Source of the DNA: Stercorarius parasiticus
Lineage: Eukaryota; Chordata; Aves; Charadriiformes; Stercorariidae
Direction: 5' to 3'
Assembly (NCBI GenBank): GCA_013396915.1
Contig: VWZL01001361.1
Span: 1,014,740-1,078,739, forward strand
DNA length: 64,000 nt
Part shown: positions 50,573 to 61,600 of the stretch, piece by piece
Numbering within the stretch: the first letter of the stretch is position 1
Layout of the letters: each line of letters starts with the position of its first letter
Made by a program: the position numbers and the translations under genes
Notes under the pieces: generated by a model
What the model saw: the letters and a program-made list of their open reading frames with translations, nothing else
Database searches by the model: none
What the model was told of the DNA's origin: nothing

Positions 50573-52248
50573 CTAAACAAACAACAAGAGTACAGAGATC
50601 ACAACTAATTCTGATGAATCTTGCTTGGTTAATTTTCAAACTCAACAGTAGACAACATCTGCTTCCAAAAAGCAATACAACTCATAAAAGGAACAAAAAC
50701 ATGTAGCATTCAAGGCTTTTAAAGCTTATTAACACTTTTATATTATCAATTAAGGCTTTTGAAACTTAACACATTATTTATATGTATTCATATTTATAAT
50801 ACATTTTTATGTTATCAGTTAAAGTTCTATATTTTTAAAATATTTCTGTACAGATAACACTCAACAATCCAAAACAGGAACTAGAGGAAGGAGTAACAAA
50901 CAGTTCTGCTGCTCTTTTCAGATTGCTTGACTCTTGGAGTTTCCATAGCACACTGAATAGACTGAAAATCTATTTTGAGGATGAAGACTACTGAAGAAGC
51001 TGGCGCAGAAACAAATATCTGAGCATGATGCCATGAGATATGAGTTAAGGGCATGCAACTTTTACAGAACATATGAAATCATCATCTCTTCTCTGCCTGT
51101 TGTTTATTCGTGGCAAGACTCCCATTTTCTTCCTTGGTCTAGGCTGGTAGAGTGAAATGCTGGCCTGTGCCTAAAGGCTGACACATGTGGATACAGGATA
51201 CAGGATGTGGAGGATGACGTATGTACAGAGTGGGCAAGGACGTGCGCAGAGCATAAGTGGGTGGAAAAAACCTGGAAGCACAAACTAGTTGTGTGGATAC
51301 ACGGAGTGGATACTTGTGGGTACAGAAATGGGTGGGTGGCAAATGAGTGGCTACCTATATTCAGAGTGTATATTTATATGTGCACAAATAAAGCAAGGGG
51401 ACAAGAGAGTGTGCAATGAATACAGGTAGGTGGTGAAAAGTTTGGGCAACTATGTATATAAGGTAAGGACAGATAAGAAGACAAATTAAAAGAAGAGAAA
51501 AAAATATTTTCTCAAATACTTTGCTGAATCAAGATCCAAAAGAAGTAGATAGGGCCCAGTTTCTCAGTTCATAGAAAACAAGGCAGCTCCAAGCAGCATA
51601 CTTCTGTTACTATGAATAGAAAACTGATGATGTCTGATTTGTTTACCCAATATTTTTTCTAGTTTATTTATTATGATGGATTAGTTCTAGTCAAAACGTA
51701 AACCAGATTATTGCTTGAAATTTATAAAATAATTGCATTTCCTCTTTTTATTTCTGCAGCTTGTCTTACTTCTAAAAGCATTACATTAAGACTTTGGTAA
51801 CTCAGTAAAATAATTATTAATATCCCTATTTAATAAAAATATCACAGACATGCTGTCAACCCTCAACTTCTGAAGTTCTGAACAACCCTGAAGCTCTTCT
51901 GCTAACTTCTTTCAGTTATAATTTTTTCACTTTTTTTCTTTGATAGGCATAACTTATCCATACAAATTTGAATTGTACACTGATGGCTTTAGTTTAACTC
52001 AATCTGATCTGGCATAACTTCAGCAGCCTAATGATTGAGACCTAGGTAACAGTCATTAATGGTTGTGCTTAAGTGATGGTGTTTCTGAGGGACGAATACT
52101 AGGCTGTAAGCATGCTGCTAAGCTGCTGGTAGGATCAACTTGAAAGTGATTATTAAAGAAGTAAAATTAAAATATTTTGGTAAGGCATTACAAAAAATAG
52201 GTTGTACATCTACTTTATTTGTTTAAAAATAATATTGGTTTTGTTTAC
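50573..52248 (-). other. Intron between window exons 5 and 6
   Basis: About 1.68 kb of AT-rich intron. It contains a degenerate G/T-rich repetitive patch at about 51185-51420 (listed separately). No gene or recognised transposon is seen. Confidence 0.7.
51185..51420 (+). repeat. Degenerate GTGGATAC-like low-complexity patch
   Basis: The patch has recurring but imperfect units such as 'gtggatacaggatacagg', 'gtgtggatacacggagtgg', 'atacttgtgggtac' and 'gggtgggtggc'. This looks like a decayed minisatellite or a run of related short words rather than coding sequence. Open frames occur on both strands only because the stretch is poor in stop triplets. No clean period can be fixed by eye. Confidence 0.4.
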
Positions 52249-52396
52249 CTTATTGCTGTATCCTTGCTTTTTATGTTTTGCTCCTACAGAATAGAGCACA
52301 GGAATCAAATCTGGAGGACAGTCCGCAAAATATTCTGTGCAGGTAACAGGTGACTCATGAATGTCAATAGGATATGGATTTTCAAAGATTGGAAAA
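52249..52396 (-). CDS. STXBP5L: STXBP5L exon (window exon 5)
   Basis: This 148-bp exon enters in phase 2 and ends on a codon boundary. The acceptor is ccttaactag before TTTTCCAATC, and the donor is AATAAG|gtaaac. It encodes 49 codons starting FPIFENPYPIDIHESPVTC, continuing TEYFADCPPDLIPVLYSVG and ending KHKKQGYSNK. NPYP.DIHESPVTC and YFADCPPDL are strongly conserved in tomosyns and sit in the first blades of the second propeller. The frame is intact. Confidence 0.96.
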
Positions 52397-52868
52397 CTAG
52401 TTAAGGAAGACAATTTATTAGAAGCACTGTGACACACTGAGCCATAGAAGAAAGCATATTCTTAGATTCTGCTATACACTCTAATATAAGTAAAATCATT
52501 ACTAATAAAGTACATTTTCCCTTATTTATTCAAACATCAGTATTGTTTTTAATGTCAATAATAATGTGTAGTTACTCAAATAAAGATAAAAATTTTCCAT
52601 TGCTGTGACAAGAATCCTCTTATAACTAGCCATTCATGTGAATGGTTCCTAAGGTTAATAGATTAGGAACCAATTCTTCCCAACATCTCAAAATCTCATT
52701 TATACAGAAGTGATACATTTTCTAGAAGATTCGGGTTCATGGATATGATATATACTATGACCTAAGAACTACTCCTACAACTGTGGATTTTATATTGAGC
52801 AGTGTAGCTTATTGCGTTGGTAGACTACTGATTCTACAATGAACAATTGCAATAACAGATGAAGTAGA

Positions 52869-53327
52869 TCATAGAATCATAGAATCTTCATGGTTGGAAA
52901 GGACCTTTGAGATCATCGAGTCCAACCATACACACACAAAAAAAACCCCCTACAATCTCTGTCACTAGAGCATGCCCTGAAGTGCCAAATCTACACGTTT
53001 CTTAAATACCTCTAGGGATGGTGACTCAACCACCTCCCTGGGCAGGCTGTTCCAGTGCCTGACCACTCTTTCAGTAAAGTAGTTCTTCCTAATGTCTAAT
53101 CTAAACCTCCCCTACCACAGCTTCAGACCATTTCCTCTGGTCCTGTTGCTATTCACCTGGGAGAAGAGGCCAACACCCACCTCTCTGCAACCTCCTTTCA
53201 GGGAGTTGTAGAGGGCAATGAGGTCTCCCCTCAGCCTCCTCTTCTCCAAACTAAACGTGCCCAGTTCCCTCAGCCTCTCCTCATATGACTTGGTCTCCAG
53301 ACCCCTCACCAGCTTGGTAGCTCTCCT
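52869..53327 (-). repeat. CR1 LINE 3' end, minus orientation
   Basis: The plus strand begins 'tcatagaatcatagaatc' then 'atggttggaaaggacc' and 'gagatcatcgagtccaacc', the reverse complement of the canonical CR1 3' terminus. The C-terminal coding remnant on the minus strand includes [20 protein letters not shown] and [20 protein letters not shown]. It is relatively well preserved compared with the fragments at 5.8 and 57.5 kb, suggesting a younger insertion. It lies in the same orientation as the gene. Confidence 0.93.
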
Positions 53328-53843
53328 NNNNNNNNNNNNNNNNNNNNNNNNNNNNNNNNNNNNNNNNNNNNNNNNNNNNNNNNNNNNNNNNNNNNNNNNN
53401 NNNNNNNNNNNNNNNNNNNNNNNNNNNNNNNNNNNNNNNNNNNNNNNNNNNNNNNNNNNNNNNNNNNNNNNNNNNNNNNNNNNNNNNNNNNNNNNNNNNN
53501 NNNNNNNNNNNNNNNNNNNNNNNNNNNNNNNNNNNNNNNNNNNNNNNNNNNNNNNNNNNNNNNNNNNNNNNNNNNNNNNNNNNNNNNNNNNNNNNNNNNN
53601 NNNNNNNNNNNNNNNNNNNNNNNNNNNNNNNNNNNNNNNNNNNNNNNNNNNNNNNNNNNNNNNNNNNNNNNNNNNNNNNNNNNNNNNNNNNNNNNNNNNN
53701 NNNNNNNNNNNNNNNNNNNNNNNNNNNNNNNNNNNNNNNNNNNNNNNNNNNNNNNNNNNNNNNNNNNNNNNNNNNNNNNNNNNNNNNNNNNNNNNNNNNN
53801 NNNNNNNNNNNNNNNNNNNNNNNNNNNNNNNNNNNNNNNNNNN
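53328..53843. other. Assembly gap (516 N) inside a CR1 element
   Basis: A run of N separates two parts of one minus-oriented CR1. The sequence on the high side stops in the reverse-transcriptase region. The sequence on the low side resumes near the C-terminal end (motifs [11 protein letters not shown] and [20 protein letters not shown] on the minus strand). The missing part would be the rest of the reverse transcriptase. Apparent long open frames crossing the gap are artefacts of translating N. Confidence 0.97.
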
Positions 53844-54350
53844 GTTGATAAATGATGGAGAGAGGCTTGGTGAGCTCTCCCGCCAGCTCCCTGAGTACTC
53901 TTGGGTGAATCCCATCCAGCCCCATAGACTTATGTGTGTCTAGGTGCAGAAGCAGATCATTGACTACCTCCTCCTGGATTATGGGTGGGTTGCTCTGCTC
54001 TCCATCCTTATCTTCCAGCTCCGGAGGCTGAACACCCTGGGGATAGCTGGTCTGACTATTGAAGACGGAGGCAAAGGAGGCATTAAGTATCTCAGCCTTC
54101 TCCTTGTCCTTGGTTGCAACTTTCCCCCCAGCATCCAGTAAGGGATGGAGATTCTCCCTGGCTCTCTTTCTGTTGATGTATTTATAAAACTATTTTTGTT
54201 GTCCTTAATCTTAGTGGCCAAGTTGAACTCCAGCTGTGCTTTTGCCTTCCTAATTTTCTCTCTGTATAACCTAATGAGATCTCTGTTTATTTCTCACTTC
54301 CATCAGTTTGGACGGTCTGAAGGCCTTACTTCTGGCATTTTACACAATGT
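53844..54350 (-). repeat. CR1 LINE, upstream part with reverse-transcriptase ORF remnant
   Basis: Reading the minus strand gives the CR1 ORF2 region: a peptide including NLATKIKDNKNSFI, then DKEKAEILNASFASVF-like sequence, PPELEDKDGEQSNPP, and DTHKSMGLDGIHPRVLRELA leading into ELTKPLSIIYQ at the gap. GLDGIHPRVL is a standard motif of CR1-type reverse transcriptases. At least one frame change is needed to read it through, so it is a dead copy. It belongs to the same insertion as 52869-53327, across the N run. Confidence 0.9.
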
Positions 54351-55122
54351 TATTCACAATTCAAAAATGTAGGAAATTTGGTTCTGATTTCAGTTATATC
54401 CATTTCATATTGCTGAGATTATTTGAATTATTCTTGGAAGTAAGCGAGATCAGAATATGATTCACTTAAAATGTTTCAAGACATTAAGGGCAAAATCTGT
54501 TCCTAGTTATATCACTGTGAATGTGGATGTACATTACTGGTAGTGTTGGAGGCAGAACAAAATAAATAAGAACTGGATTCTTCATTACATGATGTATAGT
54601 TCCTTTTTGATATGAACATTGATTCTGATATGAAAGAACTATTTGTCATTTAAACCAGTGACTGGATCATGAAATAATCCTATAGATCCATTATAAATCA
54701 ATGCCATTATTTATTAAGATACTAAGTAAATACTTCAGTGGTAGTCCCTGTGGAGTCTGGTGAAGTTAGGCATGCATATAAGTCGTGGTTCAATCTGGTT
54801 TCCAAAACACACATTCAGGTAATAATTCACCATGTGACCAAGTATTACTTAACTTCTATGTTGAGTGAATGTTTGAGAGCTATGCTGAAGGGACTGCAGA
54901 TTTAGATTTATTCCCAAACTTAAGAATAAGTATTAATACAAGTTCTTGTTGATTAGCTGATCTTAGCTCTTAAGTTGGAGGTAAACATATAGAGTGAGTT
55001 ACTACCAAGAGTGAGTGATTTTGCATAGAAAAATGACCTTGCATGATAACATTTGGATTTTTATCAGAATTCGCTGGACAGTTAATATATACAAATAACT
55101 TCATATAAGACTTCATACTTAC

Positions 55123-55195
55123 TTGCTTTGTGTCAGGTCAACAACAATGAGATCTTTTTCCAAAAGCACAACTACAGCATAGGGTTCTTGAAATT
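55123..55195 (-). CDS. STXBP5L: STXBP5L exon (window exon 4): start of second propeller
   Basis: This 73-bp exon enters in phase 1 and exits in phase 2. The acceptor is cctcacttacag and the donor is AAAGCAA|gtaagt. It encodes EFQEPYAVVVLLEKDLIVVD then LTQS, with an Asn codon completed by the next exon. The peptide VVVLLEKDLIVVDL is a hydrophobic strand pair that is nearly invariant in tomosyns. DLTQSN fits tomosyn-2, whereas tomosyn-1 has DLAQNG. Confidence 0.95.
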
Positions 55196-56481
55196 CTGTA
55201 AGTGAGGAATCAAGTATAAAAGACATGGAGTTCTCCTATGAGTCATTTTAAACAAGCAAGTCATATTTATGTTCTCTAAACATTCACAGTATATTAAACA
55301 AAAGTACAAATCCTAGACATATCCACAAACTAGACATATTTGCAAACCAGGGCCAGACAGGAACTGAGAAACGACTTTTGGGCCCTATTGCCCAACATAC
55401 ATAGCAGAAATACAATTGGCATATTATAGCATGTCAGCATGATGGTATATTGAAAGTAAACAAACAGAATATGAAGAAGTTGTGTATCACTGCATTGCTG
55501 AATCCAGTTCATATACATAAAATGTATTTTTGCTGTCCAGTAGTAATACTTCTACTGTGTACAACTGTTCTTCAAAAACAGATTGTGAACAGTCCGCTTG
55601 ATGATATTCAATGCCCTCATTTCGAAAGCAATTCCAAAGGAATATTTCAAAGGAATCCTGTAAGTCTGCTGTGTTCAATTCAGATATTGACACACTCCTT
55701 CCTTCTGTACACTCTTTAGAAGATTATATTGTTTGGTTTTTTGTTTAATGCTTTTTTGGTTAAACAAAAATAAACAATTAAAATGACAAATCCTTCCCTT
55801 GATGCGTAGGGTGCATTAGTTTACATAGCATAAAAGTTATTTTAAAAAATATAAATGTGGAATTATGACTCTCTTTTCAACACCAGGGTTGAAACAAAGA
55901 TACACTTTATCTTTTCTAAGTGTTTTTAATACGTGTTTGATTTAGCTACATATATAGGATTTGGTTTACTTTTCTGCTTGAGGGCTTAAAATGCTAAACT
56001 TAGGGGTTTTTTGACTTGCAGCTTTTCTTAATTTACCTTCTGGAGTTTTCTGTGAATGTACATCAGAATATAGCAGCCTCACAATATGCAGTAAAATACT
56101 TTTAACAGTTCAATTCAGGCTGAAGTCTAAGAACTTTTCTGCAGAAAAGTGACAGTTTAATCTTCAATAATTTAGCAATCTGTAGATTTTCGGCCTCATG
56201 AAAAATGCCAGAAATATAACTACATGTGTTTGATTAATAGCAATATTTCATCACATTAGCCCATGTGTTTCAAGCTTACATCTGGAGATTTATGCGTGGT
56301 CTATTGTCCACTCACTACTTGCTTCCTATATTGAGAATGCAAAGAAGTTCCAGTTACTTTCAGTGATGTGGTTTTCTTGAGATGGAGACAACTGTGAGAA
56401 TGGAAGTCCCTGGAATTAAGTTATGAGAGAAGATCTCTTCATTTATATTTTCCATAAATGTGTTTTGCTTAATAAACTCAC
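55196..56481 (-). other. Intron between window exons 3 and 4
   Basis: About 1.29 kb of AT-rich intron without a recognisable repeat. Two overlapping open frames near 55450-55719 are on opposite strands and have no splice or family support. Confidence 0.7.
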
Positions 56482-56636
56482 CATTTGGATATGGGGTTTC
56501 ACAAAGAGTTAAAAAATCAACTATAGGGTGATCCATTTCAAGAACTGTAATTGCTTTCCCATGCATGATTGTTAAACTTGGTCTTCGACAAGCCTTATCA
56601 TATGACAATCCACCAGAAAATATCACAAATGGTTCA
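56482..56636 (-). CDS. STXBP5L: STXBP5L exon (window exon 3): LLGL-family core
   Basis: This 155-bp exon enters in phase 2 and exits in phase 1. The acceptor is tttttaatacag and the donor is CCAAATG|gtgagt. Its 51 full codons begin EPFVIFSGGLSYDKACRR, continue with TIMHGKAITVLEMDHPIVDF and finish LTLCETPYPN. The FSGGLSYD...LTIMHGK motif is the diagnostic core shared by Lgl proteins and tomosyns, between the two propellers. The frame is intact. Confidence 0.96.
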
Positions 56637-56815
56637 CTGTATTAAAAAAATCAACATAGTAATTATAAGTTTACATAGTACATACAAGTTTACATTATAG
56701 GTTTAGTACCTTTAAATAATAATAAATAGCTTTGCAAAAAGAAAGAGGGAAGGATTCTAAAATGACTTTAACTCAGGAGTGTAACATTGAGTTAATTACA
56801 GAATTAAAAACATAC

Positions 56816-56894
56816 CTGTTTTTACAGGTCTTGTACTCTACTTTAAGAATTGGCTTACAAGATTCAGGTTTCTTCCCATCTCTTTGAATTTTTC
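56816..56894 (-). CDS. STXBP5L: STXBP5L exon (window exon 2): linker into LLGL-family core
   Basis: This 79-bp exon enters in phase 1 (two bases complete a Gly codon) and exits in phase 2. The acceptor is tttccttag and the donor is AAACAG|gtatgt. It encodes GKIQRDGKKPESCKPILK followed by VEYKTCKN. The following exon supplies the base that completes a Ser codon. The basic, Lys/Arg-rich start followed by CKPILKVE is conserved across tomosyns at the entry to the LLGL domain. The donor lies only about 180 bp from the next acceptor, the shortest intron in the window. Confidence 0.94.
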
Positions 56895-58553
56895 CTAAGG
56901 AAAGAAAGAAGGTGAAAACTGTATTAAAACATCACGATAACAAACTATCAAACTAAACCACACACACTGAAGCAACTGTGTAAGCAGTAAAAGAATGGAA
57001 CTTTAAAGCTACAGAAGATGATGAATATTACCTCCTATTTCTGTAAAATACATATTTGTATAAATTACTTACATTTATTACAGCTTTATATTTTTACTGC
57101 GACATCCATCTAAAGGACCATAGACCACACTTCAAAGACATCTAAAAACCATGCAGATTACTGAAAAGGATGACTGTTAACTAATAATTAATGAATTTGA
57201 CCAAATGTATACCTTTTTTCTGAACATATTATGACCATAAACAGCTTAATTTTTTCCTAAGTCATTCTTATATTAACTCAATTCTTTTTGTTGACAAAAT
57301 GTTACAAGTTCTGGAATGTGACTAGTTGAGTGATAAAATTAAATGAAGCATACAATTGAAATTCATGGATTCTTGGTTAATTATGCCTCAGCACTTTCTT
57401 CCTTCCAGTCAGAGAAAAGTAACTCGTAAATTAAAAAAATAACAATTTTGCTTTTGTTACTTTGGAAAGCTTATGCTTGCTTTCAACAACCACCTGATTG
57501 GAGGATACAGTGTAGATGGAGCCAAACTGTTCTCAGAGGTGCACAGTGACATGATGGGAGGCAAAGGACTGAAGTTGTGACATGGGAATTCTGGTTAGAT
57601 ATCAGCAAAACAATTTGTACCATGAGAGTCATTAAATACTGGAAGACGTTGCCCAGAGAGGTTGCACAATTTGTTGTTGGAAGTGTTCAAGCATCCAGTG
57701 TCAACTCGACATTGCCCTGAGCTAACTGATCTAATCAGGCCTGTTCTGAGCTGGGGGATAGACTAGATGACCTCTGAGAGGTCCCTTCTGACATAAAGTA
57801 CAATTCTATGACCAAAATTATAAAATAAAAGGAATTAAGAAATTTAAGAAAATGCTAAAACTTTTCTGGGCTACATAGATCTTGCCTTCCCCTTCTTCCT
57901 CCCTCTGCATAAGTGACGCTTCTTGGTAATGTATTAATTTGCAATAGAATTAATACCTTTTAACCTTGTTTATAGAAAGCAATGGCACATAAAATGCCAG
58001 ATATAAAAGATACAGCCATTTTGTAATATGTCTCCTTTAAATTCTTCATTGCAGTGACTTGGGAAGCCTTGTAACATATCTATAACAAGCAAAACAGTGC
58101 CTTGTACAAGATATATTACTGCTTGTAATTGCAGAGATTGCAAAATATATTGCTTCTTGAAAACTGCACATATGAGCACGTAAGTACAAAATATAAGAAA
58201 TATAAGAAATATATAATATATAAGAAAGAAATGTGAAAATGCCATAGCCTGAGGGCGTCAAAAGACTAGCAGTAGACTATTAAGATGAATTGGATAAAGG
58301 AAGATATTAGAGCAACATTACCCAGTAAGAGGTATTTATGACACCAATTAAAAAAAAAAAAAAGTTTGATCAAAATTGCTCTCTTTTTTTTATAGTATTT
58401 TGCAACTACTTTGCTGCAAAGATTAAAATATTTACGCAAGCAGCAACTCTGGATCTGGACTACAGTAAAAAATGAAATAAACATAGATATTAGCAAATAA
58501 CATGGAGGATATTGTATTGTTTATTAGTCGTACGTTTTAACTATGAAAATTAC
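56895..58553 (-). other. Intron between window exons 1 and 2
   Basis: About 1.66 kb of AT-rich intron. It contains one old plus-oriented CR1 fragment (about 57505-57815, listed separately) and A/T homopolymer runs near 58350 and 58386. A run of ATAAGAAAT-like units lies near 58190-58225. No other gene is seen. Confidence 0.7.
57505..57815 (+). repeat. CR1 LINE fragment, 5'-truncated, plus orientation
   Basis: The stretch reads as the 3' end of a CR1 element: 'cagaggtgcacagtgac', 'ctggttagatatcagc', 'ggaagacgttgcccagagagg', then 'gatgacctctgagaggtccc' and a terminal 'caattctatgac'. It is diverged from the canonical CR1 consensus and lacks coding potential. It closely resembles the fragment at 5765-6335 and runs opposite to the gene. 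Confidence 0.88.
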
Positions 58554-58677
58554 CATGTGGAATTGTGGTCTGGAATGGTCTGTTAGGACTTTTGAGATTC
58601 CATAAGGTCAAGCTGCCATCGGAGTGACTGCACATGAACTGCTTCCCTTCATGATGCCAAGCAACAGAATGAATAGC
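58554..58677 (-). CDS. STXBP5L: STXBP5L exon (window exon 1): WD40 blade of first propeller
   Basis: This 124-bp exon starts in phase 0 and leaves one base. The acceptor is tttctgtag before GCTATTCATTC, and the donor is CCACATG|gtaatt. It encodes 41 codons starting AIHSVAWHHEGKQF, followed by the WD-repeat core MCSHSDGSLTLWNLK and ending TTIPH; the last base, G, starts a codon completed by the next exon. In the Lgl/tomosyn family this is the last part of the N-terminal WD40 propeller. The His-Ser-Asp-Gly and Leu-Trp pairs are standard WD40 positions. No disabling change is seen. Confidence 0.95.
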
Positions 58678-61600
58678 CTACAGAAATTAAAGAAAAATTT
58701 GAGACAGAAATGGAATACAGTGTTTAATGATATTTTAACGTATGACTTTGGATTATATTAATCTAATGGTATATCAACAGTTGGAAGCTTCTTGTTTGTC
58801 TAAAGTCCATTGCCAGCACTTTTTAGCAACCAATGGCTGTCATCTACTGCTTGTCAAGCAAAACAATTCATTACAAATGCTAACATAACAGAAAAAAATT
58901 GAAGGAACAGGGTGTTACGCTAAAAATATAAGAACAAGGGACATACAGTGCAATTGTAATATGTCTGATAGCTCTCCTTAGAAGTGTTTCATCTGGTAAA
59001 CATACAGGAAATTCTGTGTGACAGGTTTTACAGGTAACATACAACACATTCAGTCTTCCCCAGAGGACTAGTAAGGAAAAGTAGAAATAGTACTCTGTTC
59101 TTGAGTTATTTTTCCCCCCATATACTTTTCAGAGCAAGTATACAGAAATCTGGGATGTTTAATATAAAACCAAGACCAAGAGATTGTTTCATTGATAAAG
59201 GAAATTAACAAAACAATGATGTAAGATACTTTTGGAATAGATAGTGCTTCAGAGATGAGGAATATCATACTCCTATGTACACAATACAAGTACCACGTGA
59301 TGAATGTTACTTATGCCAAAAAGCAACACTTAATTCATAGACCATTCTTAGTATTTCATGCATAATTAGTTGAACTGACTGAAAATATCCATAATTACAT
59401 CAAACAAGCTGAAAGGATAATGGTGCAAGTTCTTCATTTTCACTGGTATGTGCTGGAAACTAACAAAAGCCATTTTCTGACAAAACAAAGTATTGCTTCA
59501 TTGTATACCACAGTTTCTCAAACACTCCCCTCAGAAGCACAAACTCACAGGATTTTCCCTTGAATCCATTTCCAGAAATGTTAGCTGCCAAATAGCAGCT
59601 AACAATATGTTTTAATGTAAATGTATATGAAAGAGTCTTATTTTTGAATGCAGTTTAATAAATTTCCATTTTTGCAACCCAGGAAATGCACTTACAATTG
59701 CTTGTGGCCATTTACCTGATTTATTCTCTTCAAAATCATGCCTGGCTATTCATAAATCAGCACTGGAGCTGTCCATATCAATTTTGCTTAAGCTGACAAG
59801 AAATAAACCTAAGTGCTATTGGTCACTATTCAAAACTCCCAGTTGCTCTACCTCTTTTAATAAGTATCTTGATTTTTATGGTTGGTAACAGCTCATGGTC
59901 TGGAGGGAATATCAGAAGAACCAACGAAAAGGCTGTGACTCTTTCCCAAAACTTTACTCAGCTCCTGAGGCTGGAGAGCATAGACACAAATGAGCCTTTG
60001 CATTGAAATGACTCAGATGTTTTAACAGGAATCTGACATGCCTTGTATATGAATGCTTTGCTAACACACTAGTAAGCTAGTCATGCCCATAAAAACTCAA
60101 CAAACAGAGCTGAAGAAACTGAACTCTAGATATTTATCTTCAAATGATATGAGTGACACTCAAACTTCTACCTACCAGAGGGAGGCTGGCACACAATTCC
60201 TTTTAAAGACCCGTAAGATACCAAACTATAACCAAAGCAACAAAAGATAACACAGAAAGATGGCTCATACAGAGTCCAATGCCATTGTCCTCAGGTAGTG
60301 AGAACCTTAGATCTGTGGGAAGTGCTGCTTCACTTACACTGAAGGCATGTCTATCCTCGTGCATATAATTCTGACATAAGCTCATTCATGCCAAATTTGA
60401 ATCTGCTTTTGATGTGTTGTCACACACAGAAACATTTCACATGGTTACAGTCACTAACTGTGTCTGAGCAGGAGCTAGTAACTAGCAGCTGAAAATTGTA
60501 CCAAGCTGCTTGTTAAACTGCCTCTCAGCTGCTAGGTGCCACCTGCCAGTGTAAACCTCCTGTTGAGTGGAGCTGAGGAGGAATGCTCCTGTCACAGACA
60601 GTTGGCATAGCAGCAACTCAAACTCACCTGTTAGACTTTGCCCCAAAATGGGCACGAAATACTTCAAATTGCTTTTGAAGGTCTCAGCTGGGAGTCGTGA
60701 CTAATACTGAAAGGTGGCACTGAACAAGTCCCTAATTTTCTCTGCTAGAATGTCTAGCATTCTGATACACTTCTTTAGCATCCACACAAAAAAGGAGCAG
60801 TTATTTGCTTAGAACAGGAGTTCATCATGGTGGGTGACTCATGTGAATGTGTATGTACATAAAGCATATCACTCCAGATTGGGTATGTTTCTCCTTCTGC
60901 AATACCCACAGTGGTTGCATCCATCTTCTCTCATACTCAGCATGTACTAAAATTAAGCATGCCCAACACCCTTTCAGTTCCTTCCCAACCACAAACCTCT
61001 TCCACTGAGAAGAACTCATGGGGACTCTAGGACCATTTTTAACCATATTTGAAAAAGCATCATACTCATCTCATCCTATGGCTTGAATCTTACCATTAAG
61101 GACCATTACAGCAAGGACCACATCAGATTTGATACTTACATAATGGCATAGTGCTTGATAGAAGTAGAGAGATGTCATTTGGCAAACGTCTTTGTGAACT
61201 CTGCAGGTTCATTTTGTAGATGTGTTCTAATGAAAGACGATGACTATGCTTCAAGAAGCTCTGAATGTGCATTGATACAACCTGTCAAACGTTTATACAG
61301 TCTGCATATGAAGACAGATGTTTTTTGGGGGTCTGCCAACTGTCAACAATAACTTGTGAATCCTTTGAAGGATCTGGCTTGTTTATGCACTTTCTTTTTA
61401 TAAAAATCGATGGAAAGAAACTTTTGAAGGATTTTATAAAAGGGCTTGCAAGGAAAGTCTTTTATAGAGGGCATCGTATAGGAGCATTGATTGAAAGGGC
61501 CTGAATATCTCATACATATCACCACTGAGAAGATGACAATCATCATCACACAAAGAATTTTGCAGCTGACATCCTGAAGAGCAGACACAAGATTGTTTAG

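Larger units (their letters stand above)
52397..55122 (-). other. Intron between window exons 4 and 5, containing a gapped CR1
   Basis: About 2.7 kb. More than half is one minus-oriented CR1 LINE (52869 to about 54350) interrupted by a 516-N assembly gap. The remainder, 54350-55122 and 52397-52868, is AT-rich intron with no other recognisable feature. Confidence 0.8.

Noticed and set aside
53112..53943. Open frames of 214-267 codons on both strands
   Set aside because: Most of each is translated N from the assembly gap. The real ends are CR1 LINE sequence.
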